A program made the position numbers and the translations under genes. The notes beneath the pieces were generated by a model, which saw only the letters and a list, made by a program, of their open reading frames with translations, was not told where the DNA came from and made no database searches. Below are positions 1-8,443 of a stretch of 64,000 bases of DNA, one piece after another; the stretch's first letter is position 1, and the number at the start of each line of letters is the position of its first letter. The stretch is from assembly GCA_023386585.1 (NCBI GenBank), contig JAEWJM010000022.1:102853-166852 (forward strand), read 5' to 3'. This DNA comes from Bacteroidota bacterium. Its GTDB lineage: Bacteria > Bacteroidota > Bacteroidia > Flavobacteriales > Flavobacteriaceae.

Positions 1-59
1 CCGAAAAAAATACCGACAGCTCCGAGGCGATGCAACACTTTGAACCTAAACCCGCCATC

Positions 60-380
60 ATGATCATTTACAATGTCACTTCCAATATTCCCGACCATTT
101 GCTTGAGGAATGGCTCGACTGGATGCAGCACACGCACATTCCCGAAGTGCTTGCAACCGGAAAATTCAATAAGGCGCGCCTCCTGAAAGTGCTCGGCGCT
201 GAAGAAACCGGCGGGTCGACGTATGCCGTACAATTCAACACCGACAGCATGGCGACGCTCGAGAAATATTATACGGAAGATGCTCCGGCGCTGCGTGATA
301 AAACAAGGCGCAAATTTGGCGACGAGGTCGTGAGTTTCCGCACTGAACTGCAGATCATCTGCGACCATGAATCAATTTAA
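60..380 (+). CDS. DUF4286 family protein
   Basis: Small soluble protein of about 106 residues starting MIIYNVTSN, which matches what I remember of the DUF4286 family; no biochemical function is known to me. The reading frame is open further upstream (an ATG at 30, and open to the window edge), but the family start is the ATG at 60. That ATG overlaps a TGA at 61-63 in another frame, which may be the end of a gene lying mostly outside the window. Its own stop (378-380) is just upstream of rsmA, so the two are probably co-transcribed. The acidic and aromatic-rich sequence has no signal peptide or membrane segment. Confidence 0.75.
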   Translation: MIIYNVTSNIPDHLLEEWLDWMQHTHIPEVLATGKFNKARLLKVLGAEETGGSTYAVQFNTDSMATLEKYYTEDAPALRDKTRRKFGDEVVSFRTELQIICDHESI

Positions 381-390
381 ATTCTGGCCG

Positions 391-1170
391 ATGGATAAAG
401 TAAAAGCGAAAAAGCATCTCGGCCAACATTTCCTGCATGATGAAAACACTGCGAGAAAGATCGCCGACACACTTTCTTGCTCCGGCTACGAAGATGTGCT
501 CGAGATCGGCCCAGGAATGGGCGTGCTGACGAAATACCTTCTCGAAAAGAACGTGAACGTACACGTCATCGAAATCGACAGCGAATCGGTGCAGTACCTC
601 GAGGCAAATTACCCGCAACTGCACGGCAAGATTTTGTCGGCAGACTTTCTGAAGCACGACATCAGCAAGATTTTCGACGGAAGGCAATTCGCCATCATCG
701 GTAATTTTCCCTATAATATTTCAAGCCAGATTGTCTTTCGAACATTGGAGTTCCGTAGCCGAATCCCTGAATTTTCAGGCATGTTCCAAAAAGAAGTGGC
801 GGAGCGCATCTGCGAAAAAAAAGGAAGCAAGACCTACGGAATCCTTTCGGTCCTTGTTCAGGCTTTTTACGATGCGGAATACCTGTTTACCGTTTCGGAA
901 ACTGTTTTTAATCCGCCTCCAAAGGTTAAATCCGGTGTGCTGAGGTTTAGGCGGAAAGAAAATTTTACGCTTCCGTGCAATGAAAAACTATTTTTTACCG
1001 TCGTTAAAACCGCCTTTCAGCAACGGCGGAAGACACTTCGCAACAGCTTAAAAACGCTCAACATGTCCGATAATTTGCGTGAAGATGCTATCTTTGACCT
1101 CCGTCCGGAACAGCTGGACGTAGATCAGTTTATCGCCATCACCCAAAAAATTGCATCGGATGGAATTTAG
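391..1170 (+). CDS. rsmA: 16S rRNA (adenine1518-N6/adenine1519-N6)-dimethyltransferase RsmA (KsgA)
   Basis: Uses S-adenosylmethionine to dimethylate two adjacent adenines in the 3' hairpin of 16S rRNA, a late step of small-subunit assembly. The protein begins MDKVKAKKHLGQHFL, the typical family start; an ATG at 367 would add eight residues but overlaps the preceding gene. SAM-binding motif I EIGPGMG lies at residues 38-44, and the catalytic motif IV NFPYN at 105-109, with NF replacing the usual N-I/L. The length of 259 residues is normal. The end overlaps the start of mgtE by 11 bases, so translation is likely coupled. Confidence 0.95.
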   Translation: MDKVKAKKHLGQHFLHDENTARKIADTLSCSGYEDVLEIGPGMGVLTKYLLEKNVNVHVIEIDSESVQYLEANYPQLHGKILSADFLKHDISKIFDGRQFAIIGNFPYNISSQIVFRTLEFRSRIPEFSGMFQKEVAERICEKKGSKTYGILSVLVQAFYDAEYLFTVSETVFNPPPKVKSGVLRFRRKENFTLPCNEKLFFTVVKTAFQQRRKTLRNSLKTLNMSDNLREDAIFDLRPEQLDVDQFIAITQKIASDGI

Positions 1171-2509
1171 GATCAGCAAAGAGCTCATCGAGCAACTGGA
1201 GCAACTCATCGGCAGCAAAAGCGACACGCAGCTTGAAACGCTGCTCAATGACATGCACCACGCCGATATTGCTGAAATTCTTGATGAACTCGACATTGAA
1301 GATGCGACCTATATCTTCAGACTTCTCGAAAGCGAAAAAACGGCCGAAATCCTTCTTGAGCTCGAAGACGACCTTCGGGAAAACATCCTGAAGCGACTTT
1401 CGCCAAAGGAGATCGCTGAAGAAATCGACGAGCTGGAAACCAATGACGCCGCCGATATCATTGCCGAACTTTCGCAACACCGAAAAGAAGAAGTAATTTC
1501 GGAACTCCAGGACGTAGAGCACGCAAAGGACATTGTCGATCTGCTACGCTACGACGAAGACACGGCCGGCGGAATCATGCACAAGGAGTTGGTGAAGGTG
1601 AATGAAAACTGGAATGTGCTCACCTGCGTCAAGCAAATGCGCATCCAGGCCGAGAACATCTCGCGCGTTCACTCCATTTACGTAGTCGATGACGAAGATC
1701 GGCTCAAAGGGCGGCTTTCACTTAAAGATTTGCTGACAACTTCCACCAAAACGCCTATCAGTGAAGTTTACATCCGAAAACTCAATTGGGTTGGCGTTGA
1801 TACCGAAGACGTCGAGGTCGCGCGAATCATGGAAAAATATGACCTTGAAGCGATTCCCGTAGTTGATGAATTGGGAAGGCTTGTTGGGCGCATCACCATT
1901 GATGACGTGGTTGACGTAATCCGTGACGAAGCCGAAAAGGATTACCAACTCGCCGCAGGTATTACACAGGACGTTGAGGCCGATGACTCGCTTCGTGAAC
2001 TCATCAAAGCGCGGCTGCCGTGGCTTTTGATCGGAATGGTGATCGAAATCGTCGCTTCATTCGTGCTCAAAGACAACGAATCGGCCTTCCACAAATACGA
2101 AACGCTGATCATTTTCGTGCCGCTTTTGTCGGCAACAGCAGGAAATATTGGCGTCCAGGCATCCGCTATCGTCGTTCAGGGATTGGCCAGCGGCACATTG
2201 AAGCAATTCAGCAAGCAGTATTTCAAGAAAGAATTGTCGGTTTCGATGATTTCCGGAATCATAATATCATTGTTCCTGCTGCTTTTCCATGTTGTTTATT
2301 ACGGGCAATTTAAAGTGGCGATCGCGATTTCAGTCTCGATGATTGCCGTGATTTTGTTTGCTGCAACACTCGGAACACTCGTTCCGCTTTTCCTCCACAA
2401 AAATAAAATCGATCCTGCTATCGCGACCGGGCCGTTCATAACCACCAGCAACGATGTCTTCGGAATCCTGTTGTATTTTGCTATCGCGAGACTAATTTTA
2501 GGATTTTAG
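1160..2509 (+). CDS. mgtE: Magnesium transporter MgtE
   Basis: Homodimeric Mg2+ channel/transporter of the inner membrane. The 449-residue protein has the canonical order: an acidic helical N domain (about 1-130, many Glu/Asp in LLELEDD and EEIDELE stretches), a pair of CBS domains (about 130-255) that sense cytosolic Mg2+, and a five-helix membrane domain (from about residue 285, beginning LPWLLIGMVIEIVASFV). The ATG at 1160 gives MEFRISKELIEQ, the usual family start; a TTG at 1151 would add three residues. It overlaps rsmA by 11 bases. An A-type intergenic repeat with an embedded palindrome follows the stop. Confidence 0.95.
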   Translation: MEFRISKELIEQLEQLIGSKSDTQLETLLNDMHHADIAEILDELDIEDATYIFRLLESEKTAEILLELEDDLRENILKRLSPKEIAEEIDELETNDAADIIAELSQHRKEEVISELQDVEHAKDIVDLLRYDEDTAGGIMHKELVKVNENWNVLTCVKQMRIQAENISRVHSIYVVDDEDRLKGRLSLKDLLTTSTKTPISEVYIRKLNWVGVDTEDVEVARIMEKYDLEAIPVVDELGRLVGRITIDDVVDVIRDEAEKDYQLAAGITQDVEADDSLRELIKARLPWLLIGMVIEIVASFVLKDNESAFHKYETLIIFVPLLSATAGNIGVQASAIVVQGLASGTLKQFSKQYFKKELSVSMISGIIISLFLLLFHVVYYGQFKVAIAISVSMIAVILFAATLGTLVPLFLHKNKIDPAIATGPFITTSNDVFGILLYFAIARLILGF

Positions 2510-2524
2510 GGCATTTCCCCTTGG

Positions 2525-2622
2525 GCCGCGCTGTACGCTATATCTTTTCTTTAAAACCTCAAAGGTTTTGAAAACCTTTGAGGTTTAGAAAAGGATGCCG
2601 CTTCCATCGCTAATGCAACCAC
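2525..2622 (+). repeat. A-type dispersed intergenic repeat, copy A1, with a B palindrome in its loop
   Basis: The left arm (GCTGTACGCTATATCTTTTCT) and right arm (AAAAGGATGCCGCTTCCATCG) match the other A copies in the window. They are separated by a 33-bp palindrome (2554-2586) of the B family, so B appears inserted in the loop of A. The element fills the gap between mgtE and the hydroxyacid dehydrogenase gene. No coding potential was seen. Confidence 0.7.
2554..2586. repeat. B-type 33-bp palindromic repeat, copy B1
   Basis: Near-perfect inverted repeat: AAACCTCAAAGGTTTT, then G, then AAAACCTTTGAGGTTT. Copies are also found at 38876-38908 and 60436-60468. Transcribed from either strand it would fold into a 16-bp hairpin. 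This copy sits inside the loop of an A-type repeat. Confidence 0.85.
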
Positions 2623-2658
2623 TCCGAAAAATAATAGCTTTGATCCAAATTTCCCCCA

Positions 2659-3615
2659 ATGGAAACTTCCCAGATAAAAATACTACACATCGACAGCAAT
2701 CATCCGCTGATGATCGAATCGCTCAACGCTGCTGGATTTACCAACCATACCAACTTTAAAGGCTCGCTCGAAGAAATCCTGGCCATTTTACCCGAATATA
2801 ACGGAATCGTGATCCGCAGCCGCTTTGCAGTCAACCGCCGGTTCATCGACGCTGCCAAAAAGCTACAGTTCATTGCGCGCGTTGGCGCCGGACTCGAAAG
2901 CATCGACATCGAATACGCAGAATCGAAAGGAATAAAACTCTTCGCTGCGCCCGAAGGCAATCGCAATGCTGTTGCCGAGCACGCCCTGGGAATGTTGCTT
3001 TCCGTAATGAACAACCTCAACCAGGCGGATCGTGAAGTCCGAAATGGCCAATGGAACCGCGAATCCAACCGCGGACACGAACTTGACGGCAAAACCGTCG
3101 GGATCGTCGGATACGGAAACACCGGAAAATCGTTCGCAAAAAAACTTCGTGGTTTTGACGTAAACGTCCTCTGCTACGACATTGTCGAAAACCTCGGAAA
3201 CGAAAATGCCCGTCAGGTTTCCCTTGACGAAATCTTCCGTAACGCCGATGTGATCAGCCTTCACGTTCCCTCAACGCCATTGACGACAGCCATGGTAAAC
3301 ACCAATTTCATCAACTCGTTTTCAAAACCGTTCTGGTTGATCAACACTTCACGCGGCAAAAATGTTGTCACTGCCGATCTTGTCGAAGGCTTGAAATCGG
3401 GAAAAATAATCGGCGCCGGACTCGACGTTATCGAGTACGAAAAAGTCTCGTTTGAACAACTTGCTGCCGATGATCTTCCCGAACCGCTTCGTTACCTCAT
3501 CAAAGCAAAAAATGTACTGCTTACGCCGCACATCGCCGGCTGGACATTTGAAAGCCACGAAAAACTGGCAAGAGTCATCGTGGGTAAAATCATCGATTTT
3601 TATCGGAACAATTAA
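2659..3615 (+). CDS. D-2-hydroxyacid dehydrogenase (phosphoglycerate dehydrogenase-like)
   Basis: NAD-dependent oxidoreductase of the D-isomer 2-hydroxyacid dehydrogenase family. The 318 residues contain a Rossmann motif GYGNTG at 151-156, the substrate-binding Arg in NTSRG (R232), the Glu after GLDV (about 259-261) and the catalytic His in TPHIAG (H291). It has no ACT or other C-terminal regulatory domain, so it resembles the short phosphoglycerate dehydrogenase-like enzymes; whether the substrate is 3-phosphoglycerate cannot be read from the sequence. No serC or serB lies nearby. It stands alone between the A1 repeat and the TM2 gene. Confidence 0.88.
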   Translation: METSQIKILHIDSNHPLMIESLNAAGFTNHTNFKGSLEEILAILPEYNGIVIRSRFAVNRRFIDAAKKLQFIARVGAGLESIDIEYAESKGIKLFAAPEGNRNAVAEHALGMLLSVMNNLNQADREVRNGQWNRESNRGHELDGKTVGIVGYGNTGKSFAKKLRGFDVNVLCYDIVENLGNENARQVSLDEIFRNADVISLHVPSTPLTTAMVNTNFINSFSKPFWLINTSRGKNVVTADLVEGLKSGKIIGAGLDVIEYEKVSFEQLAADDLPEPLRYLIKAKNVLLTPHIAGWTFESHEKLARVIVGKIIDFYRNN

Positions 3616-3770
3616 ATCGGCAAAAGTTGATTGAGTCCTTTTATTGCTCCTCAAAGCCGGAATAGTACGCCGAATTTTAACTTTTGTCGCCTCATCGGTT
3701 GTGGTTAATCTAATTTTTATATTTTTATCCGCGTTGCCACGCAACTTATTTACATCTAACCAAAACAAAA

Positions 3771-4109
3771 ATGGAAGCACAAAAAGTAGACATGTTCATG
3801 ATGATGAACGCCAAGTTCTTTGAGAGTCATCATCTGAACGCGGTTCGCGAACGCCTTATCCAACTCGATGACACCCGCTGGGCATCGATTCAGATGCTGC
3901 AGTTCAAGGACCCAACAACAAGCCTGATCATTTCGATCCTGATCGGCCATCTCGGAATTGACCGTTTTTACATCGGCGATACCGGACTCGGAATCGGGAA
4001 ATTGCTCACCTGCGGCGGACTCGGAATCTGGACGATAATCGACTGGTTCCTGATCATGGGCGCGACACGTGAGAAAAATATGGAAATGCTGCAACAAGTA
4101 CTTTACTAA
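3771..4109 (+). CDS. TM2 domain-containing protein
   Basis: 112-residue membrane protein. An N-terminal soluble region (1-45) is followed by a TM2 domain: a transmembrane helix (about 48-62, TTSLIISILIGHLG), the conserved loop IDRFYIGDTGLGIGK, and a second helix (about 80-95, GGLGIWTIIDWFLIMGA). Function of TM2 proteins in bacteria is unknown. The stop overlaps the next ATG (TAATG), the first of three coupled junctions that tie together TM2, DUF2752, a DUF4870-like protein and an M48 peptidase. Confidence 0.88.
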   Translation: MEAQKVDMFMMMNAKFFESHHLNAVRERLIQLDDTRWASIQMLQFKDPTTSLIISILIGHLGIDRFYIGDTGLGIGKLLTCGGLGIWTIIDWFLIMGATREKNMEMLQQVLY

Positions 4110-4516
4110 TGACAAGAAACCGGCTGTATGCTGTCATGGGCCTGGCTTGTGCAGCAGGTTACAGCTGGCTTTTTTATTCTTTGGCATCCGATAACGACCC
4201 GGGAAATTTACACCTGTGCTTTTTTAAATCGATAACCGGAATTCCCTGCCCTTCGTGCGGTACAACACGCTCTGTCAGCTCTTTAGTGCACGGAGATTTG
4301 GTCGGGGCGATCCAGATGAATCCACTTGGAATTATTGTTTCGGCGATTATGGCGGTACTTCCTTTTTGGCTCGTGGCGGACCTGATTTCGCAAAGCTCGT
4401 CATTGTGGAAATTCTACCATCAGGTTGAAGAAAAAATCAAAAAACCTCCTATTGCGCTGACATTGGCGGCGCTCGTACTCATAAACTGGATCTGGAACAT
4501 AATAAAAAACCCATGA
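4109..4516 (+). CDS. DUF2752 domain-containing membrane protein
   Basis: 135-residue protein with three predicted membrane segments (about 5-24, 70-95, 112-130). The conserved DUF2752 signature CPSCGTTRS with two cysteines (C47 and C50) lies between the first two helices, and a third Cys is at 37. Function is unknown; the CxxC could bind metal or be redox-active (inference). Start overlaps the TM2 stop and its own stop overlaps the next start (ATGA), so the genes are translated as a unit. Confidence 0.85.
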   Translation: MTRNRLYAVMGLACAAGYSWLFYSLASDNDPGNLHLCFFKSITGIPCPSCGTTRSVSSLVHGDLVGAIQMNPLGIIVSAIMAVLPFWLVADLISQSSSLWKFYHQVEEKIKKPPIALTLAALVLINWIWNIIKNP

Positions 4517-4950
4517 CAGAACACGGTAGCTTTCCCTACAAGCCGGGAGATCATGAAGCCGAAAAAGCGTCGAACAGTTACCTGATGTCGCTCGTCGCGC
4601 TCGTCGCCGGACTCCCATTACCGATCATCAATCTGATAGCAACCTCTTTTTTCTTCCTTGCAAACAGAAAGGGAACTTACTTTGTAAGGTGGCATTGCAC
4701 CCAGGCGCTGTATTCCCAGCTGACAATTCTCGCCTTCAACAGCGCGGCATTTTGGTGGACAGTCAGGCTGATCATCGGCTCGGAAAAAATCAGCAACGAA
4801 TATTTCGCATATCTTTTTACGATCATTTTGCTGAATCTTCTTGAGTTCATTTCAACAATTTATGCCGCAATCCAAACCCGAAAAGGAATTCACGTCCGAA
4901 TCTGGTTCTTCGGCCCGCTAACCGATCTAACCTGCAAACCATCACGATGA
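4513..4950 (+). CDS. DUF4870/Tic20-like small membrane protein
   Basis: 145-residue membrane protein. A charged N terminus carrying KASNSYLMSLVALVAGLPLP is followed by helices at about 25-50, 68-88 and 98-118, with a conserved-looking block FVRWHCTQALYSQ between the first two. The arrangement and the RxHCxQAL motif resemble the DUF4870 (Tic20-like) family; I assign it on that resemblance only. It is joined to both neighbours by ATGA overlaps (4513-4516 upstream, 4947-4950 downstream). Confidence 0.65.
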   Translation: MTEHGSFPYKPGDHEAEKASNSYLMSLVALVAGLPLPIINLIATSFFFLANRKGTYFVRWHCTQALYSQLTILAFNSAAFWWTVRLIIGSEKISNEYFAYLFTIILLNLLEFISTIYAAIQTRKGIHVRIWFFGPLTDLTCKPSR

Positions 4951-5732
4951 TAAAAAAGACAATATTTCAGGGACTTGCCATCGTTGCCGTGTTCTTCGCG
5001 GCTTGGCTTGCGTTTTCACAGATCGATTTTATTAAGGCCTTTAATATAGAACAGACATCGCTTCGCACGGAGAAAAAACTAGGTGACTTTTTCTGGGAAT
5101 CCAACGAAGGTACGGAGTAAATAATTACGCGCGACTCTGCTACTAAACCGGTTGAGAAACTGGTACAGCGCCTTACCACTGCAAACGATATCGATTACAG
5201 CAAGCTTAAAATCCACATCGTGCGAAATGAGGTGGTTAATGCTTTTGCAATGCCTGACAATCATCTGGTCATTTATACGGGATTGATCGATAAATGTGAT
5301 AATGAAGGTGAACTTGCCGGTGTCATCGGTCATGAAATGGCGCACTTGCAGAAAAACCACGTTATGAAAAAGCTCGTAAAAGAAATTGGCCTTTCGGTGC
5401 TGATTTCAATGGCGGGCGGAAACGGCTCCGGAACCCGCGCGCTTCGTATCCTTTCATCGTCGGCATACGACCGCAACCTTGAATCGGAAGCCGATTTGAC
5501 CTCGGCCGAGTACATGCTAAAAGCCGGAATGAATCCCGAGCAGTTCGCCGATATGATGTATAAAATGTCGGTCGACACCGGGCCCGATCACCTGTCGTGG
5601 CTCAACACCCATCCGGATTCGGAAGATCGCGCCAAGGCAATTCTCGCAACAATGAAAGGTCGAAAGTTCAAATTGAAGCCGGTGCTGACCGGTGAAGAAT
5701 GGGAAGGTTTGAAGAAAACGATTAAGGATTAA
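4947..5732 (+). pseudogene. M48 family metallopeptidase interrupted by an in-frame TAA
   Basis: The ATG at 4947 overlaps the preceding stop (ATGA) and opens MIKKTIFQGLAIVAVFFAAW, a membrane anchor. The frame continues through KKLGDFFWES to a TAA at 5118-5120 (codon 58), then carries on in the same frame without another stop to 5732. The downstream part holds the zinc motif HEMAH (5331-5345) and the third ligand region ESEAD. Family members read straight through this point, so one base change (for example AAA or GAA to TAA) broke the gene, or the base is a sequencing error. The reconstructed protein would be about 260 residues. The gene overlaps convergent olsF by four bases. Confidence 0.7.
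5220..5732 (+). CDS. M48 peptidase catalytic-domain remnant (open frame after the stop)
   Basis: 170-residue open frame that begins at a GTG and contains the complete M48 core: NAFAMPDNHLVIYTG, zinc-binding HEMAH at residues 38-42, ESEAD as the third-ligand helix, and the C-terminal WLNTHPDSEDRA block. It lacks the membrane anchor and roughly 90 N-terminal residues. The GTG has no visible ribosome-binding site and lies inside a conserved strand (KIHIVRNEVVNAFA), so translation from here is doubtful. Listed because gene callers will report it; the full locus is described as a pseudogene. Confidence 0.5.
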   Translation: MRNEVVNAFAMPDNHLVIYTGLIDKCDNEGELAGVIGHEMAHLQKNHVMKKLVKEIGLSVLISMAGGNGSGTRALRILSSSAYDRNLESEADLTSAEYMLKAGMNPEQFADMMYKMSVDTGPDHLSWLNTHPDSEDRAKAILATMKGRKFKLKPVLTGEEWEGLKKTIKD

Positions 5733-7534
5733 AGTTCTCCTTTTTCGGCAAGCTTGCGCTCGAGCTCGGCCTGGAATTCTTCAATAACGGGTTTCATAGT
5801 GCTTTCAGGAATGTCGGCAATGCGAATGTACATCAATCCATCGACCGCATTATTGAATAAAGGATCGACGTTGAAAGCAACGACTTTTGCATTTTGCTTG
5901 ATATACTTTTTGATTAGGACCGGAAGCCTTAGCGTCCCCGGTTCCAATTCGTCAATGATCTTGTCAAATTTATTCAGGTCCGATTCGGCTTCATTAAAAA
6001 CAAAATCTTTATCGGCATCCTTCAACTTGACCTTGTATTCTTTTTTCGGATAAATATATTGGGCAACATACGGATCGTAATAATGCGATTTCATGAATTC
6101 GATCATCAGCGACTTCGAAAATCCTGAAAACTGGTTGCTGATGCTGACTCCGCCAATCAAAAACTTGTGCTCCGGATAACGCAGCGTCGTATGGACGATG
6201 CCTTTCCAAAGCAAAAACAGAGGCATCGGCTTCTGTTGGTAATCCTTGCAGATGAACGCGCGGCCCATTTCGATCGATTTTGACATCATGTCGAAAAGTT
6301 CAGGCTCAAATCGGAACAATTCCTGAAGGTAAAATCCGCCGATCCCATATTTCCGATATATTTCGGAACCCAATCCCATGCGGTATGCGCCGGCGATCTG
6401 CTGCGTATCGCCATCCCAAAGGAACATGTGATGATAGTACTTATCGTATTTGTCGATGTCGATCGATTCATTGGTTCCTTCGCCGACTTCACGAAAAGTC
6501 ACTTCACGAAGCCTCCCGATCTCGTGCAGGATGTTCGGAATTTTCTGGGCTTCCGCAAAAAACACCTCGTAATTCTTGCTCTGAAGCAGGCGGCAATGCG
6601 TATTGCGCAACGCGTCGACTTCACGCATCATTTTTTCTTGATTTGCCGGAGTTGCAATTTCTTTCGGACTGCGCGGCAATTTTAAATGCGGCGCATGTAA
6701 AAACGATCCTTCTTTTTCAAAAGGATTCGCCAGCATGTATGTTTTTTTGCGGAGGAATTTCGAAAAATCTTCGAGGCTGCCATGCTCGTTTTGCTCGCTG
6801 ACCGGAATGGGTTTGCCAATCCTGACTTTAATTAAGCGGTCGTGTTGCGAAAATAATTCGGAGGGAAGTTTCGCAGTACGCAGCGTGTCACTGATTCTCG
6901 AAAGAGCGTAAAACAACCTGCTGTTCTTGGCGTGAAAATAAATCGGAACCACCGGTACCTGGGCGCGACGGATCACTTTTAACGCGCCTTCTTCCCAATC
7001 CTTGTCAACCACAAACTTGCCGTCGTTGTAGGTCGACACTTCGCCGGCAGGGAACATTCCTAACGGCTTTCCATCACTGAGATGCCTCAAGGTTTCCTTG
7101 ATTCCAACCACGCTTGATTTCGCGTCTTTGCGATTTTCAAACGGATTGACCGGCATGACGTAAGGCTTCAGCGGCTCTATTCGATGCAGAAGGAAATTGG
7201 CGACAATCTTAAAATCGGGTTCCCGTTCGAGCATTAGTTTCAACAGCAGGATTCCGTCAATTCCACCAAGTGGATGATTGGAAATGGTAATATAAGCGCC
7301 ATCCTTTGGAAGCCTTTTCAGGTCTTCTTCCGGCACTTCGAATTTAATCTGGAATTCGTCAAGGATGGCGTTCAGGAACTCAAGCCCTTGCAGGTGCTTG
7401 TTGCGATCGTAAATTCTATTGAGGGTAGAAATCTTCAAAATCTTCATCAATAGCCAACCTGACATTGTGCCAAAGAACCCGTATTTGTCAGTTTTTATTG
7501 CTTTTGCAACTTCTCTGGCGGTAACTAAACCCAT
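5729..7534 (-). CDS. olsF: Bifunctional ornithine-lipid acyltransferase OlsF-like (PlsC-type plus GNAT-type domains)
   Basis: 601-residue fusion. The N-terminal half is a lysophospholipid-type acyltransferase domain with the block SNHPLGGIDG (about 85-94) and the GMFPAGEVST substrate loop; the C-terminal half (about 330-600) is an OlsB/hemolysin-type acyltransferase that starts around EVFFAEAQKIPNILHEIGRLREVTF. This order matches OlsF, described in Serratia and Flavobacterium johnsoniae, where the C-terminal part N-acylates ornithine and the N-terminal part adds the second, ester-linked acyl chain. The start MGLVTAREVAKAIK at 7534 is preferred over an upstream ATG at 7744 that would run 75 bases into the xth gene. 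A related glycine/serine-lipid role is possible. Confidence 0.8.
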   Translation of the reverse strand: MGLVTAREVAKAIKTDKYGFFGTMSGWLLMKILKISTLNRIYDRNKHLQGLEFLNAILDEFQIKFEVPEEDLKRLPKDGAYITISNHPLGGIDGILLLKLMLEREPDFKIVANFLLHRIEPLKPYVMPVNPFENRKDAKSSVVGIKETLRHLSDGKPLGMFPAGEVSTYNDGKFVVDKDWEEGALKVIRRAQVPVVPIYFHAKNSRLFYALSRISDTLRTAKLPSELFSQHDRLIKVRIGKPIPVSEQNEHGSLEDFSKFLRKKTYMLANPFEKEGSFLHAPHLKLPRSPKEIATPANQEKMMREVDALRNTHCRLLQSKNYEVFFAEAQKIPNILHEIGRLREVTFREVGEGTNESIDIDKYDKYYHHMFLWDGDTQQIAGAYRMGLGSEIYRKYGIGGFYLQELFRFEPELFDMMSKSIEMGRAFICKDYQQKPMPLFLLWKGIVHTTLRYPEHKFLIGGVSISNQFSGFSKSLMIEFMKSHYYDPYVAQYIYPKKEYKVKLKDADKDFVFNEAESDLNKFDKIIDELEPGTLRLPVLIKKYIKQNAKVVAFNVDPLFNNAVDGLMYIRIADIPESTMKPVIEEFQAELERKLAEKGEL

Positions 7535-7669
7535 TTGGCACTGTAATTTTTGAGCAGGAAACAAAGATAGAAAAAAACCTCTGCCCCCAAGCCGAATCGG
7601 ATTAATTTGTCGGTTTTGACCCGGTAAAAGGAAGTCAATTTTTATTACATTTGGACGCAAATCGTTAGC

Positions 7670-8440
7670 GTGAAAATAATTTCCTATAATGTCAACGGAA
7701 TCCGCGCCGCCATTTCGAAAGGTTTTATTTCGTGGCTTGGGCAAGCGGCTCCGGATCTCATCTGCCTTCAGGAAATTAAGGCAACTCCGGAACAGATTCC
7801 GTTACTTGACTTCGAACTCGCCGGCTATCCATACCATTATTGGTTTCCAGCACAAAAAAAAGGGTACAGTGGCGTTGCCATCCTAAGCAAAATCAAACCT
7901 GACAATGTAGTTTTCGGAACGGGAATAGAGCACATGGATTTTGAAGGAAGAAACATCCGATGCGACTTTGGCGACATTTCGGTGATGAGCCTTTATCTTC
8001 CATCGGGCACTAATACGCTTCGGATTCCGCACAAGTATATGTATATGGATGACTTCCATGAGTACATCAGTGAACTTAAAAAAGAGCGCCCGAACCTTGT
8101 GATTTGCGGCGATTACAATATTTGCCATGAAGCAATTGACATTCATGATCCGATACGGAATGCGCGGGTAAGCGGATTTCTTCCGCAAGAACGTGCCTGG
8201 CTCGGCCAATTCCTGAATGAAGGTTTCATCGATAGTTTCCGTCACCTGAACAAAGAACCGCACAATTATACCTGGTGGAGTAATTTCGGGAACGCCCGGG
8301 GAAACAACAAAGGTTGGCGACTCGACTACGCGTTGGTGTCGAAACCACTGGAAAGCCGCATCACGCGCGCCGTCATCTTAAACGAAGCAAAACATTCCGA
8401 CCATTGTCCGATCCTTGTAGAAATTGAAGAACTAAATTAA
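7670..8440 (+). CDS. xth: Exodeoxyribonuclease III
   Basis: AP endonuclease / 3'-5' exonuclease for base-excision repair. The 256-residue protein has all family blocks: MKIISYNVNGIRAA, the metal-binding Glu in CLQEIKA (E35), the catalytic stretch GDYNICHEAIDIHDP, WRLDYALVS and the terminal SDHCPI. The start is GTG at 7670, immediately before the conserved KIISYNVNG, and no ATG is available. It is divergent from olsF with a gap of about 135 bases and is followed three bases later by the OmpA-like lipoprotein gene. Confidence 0.95.
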   Translation: MKIISYNVNGIRAAISKGFISWLGQAAPDLICLQEIKATPEQIPLLDFELAGYPYHYWFPAQKKGYSGVAILSKIKPDNVVFGTGIEHMDFEGRNIRCDFGDISVMSLYLPSGTNTLRIPHKYMYMDDFHEYISELKKERPNLVICGDYNICHEAIDIHDPIRNARVSGFLPQERAWLGQFLNEGFIDSFRHLNKEPHNYTWWSNFGNARGNNKGWRLDYALVSKPLESRITRAVILNEAKHSDHCPILVEIEELN

Positions 8441-8443
8441 ACT

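Noticed and set aside
1..63. Possible 3' end of an upstream gene
   Set aside because: Two frames could end here (TGA at 42-44 and TGA at 61-63, the latter overlapping the DUF4286 ATG), but about 20 residues are not enough to identify or choose one.
7535..7744. 70-residue N-terminal extension of olsF
   Set aside because: It overlaps the start of xth on the other strand, contains no conserved sequence, and the family starts at MGLVTAREVAK.
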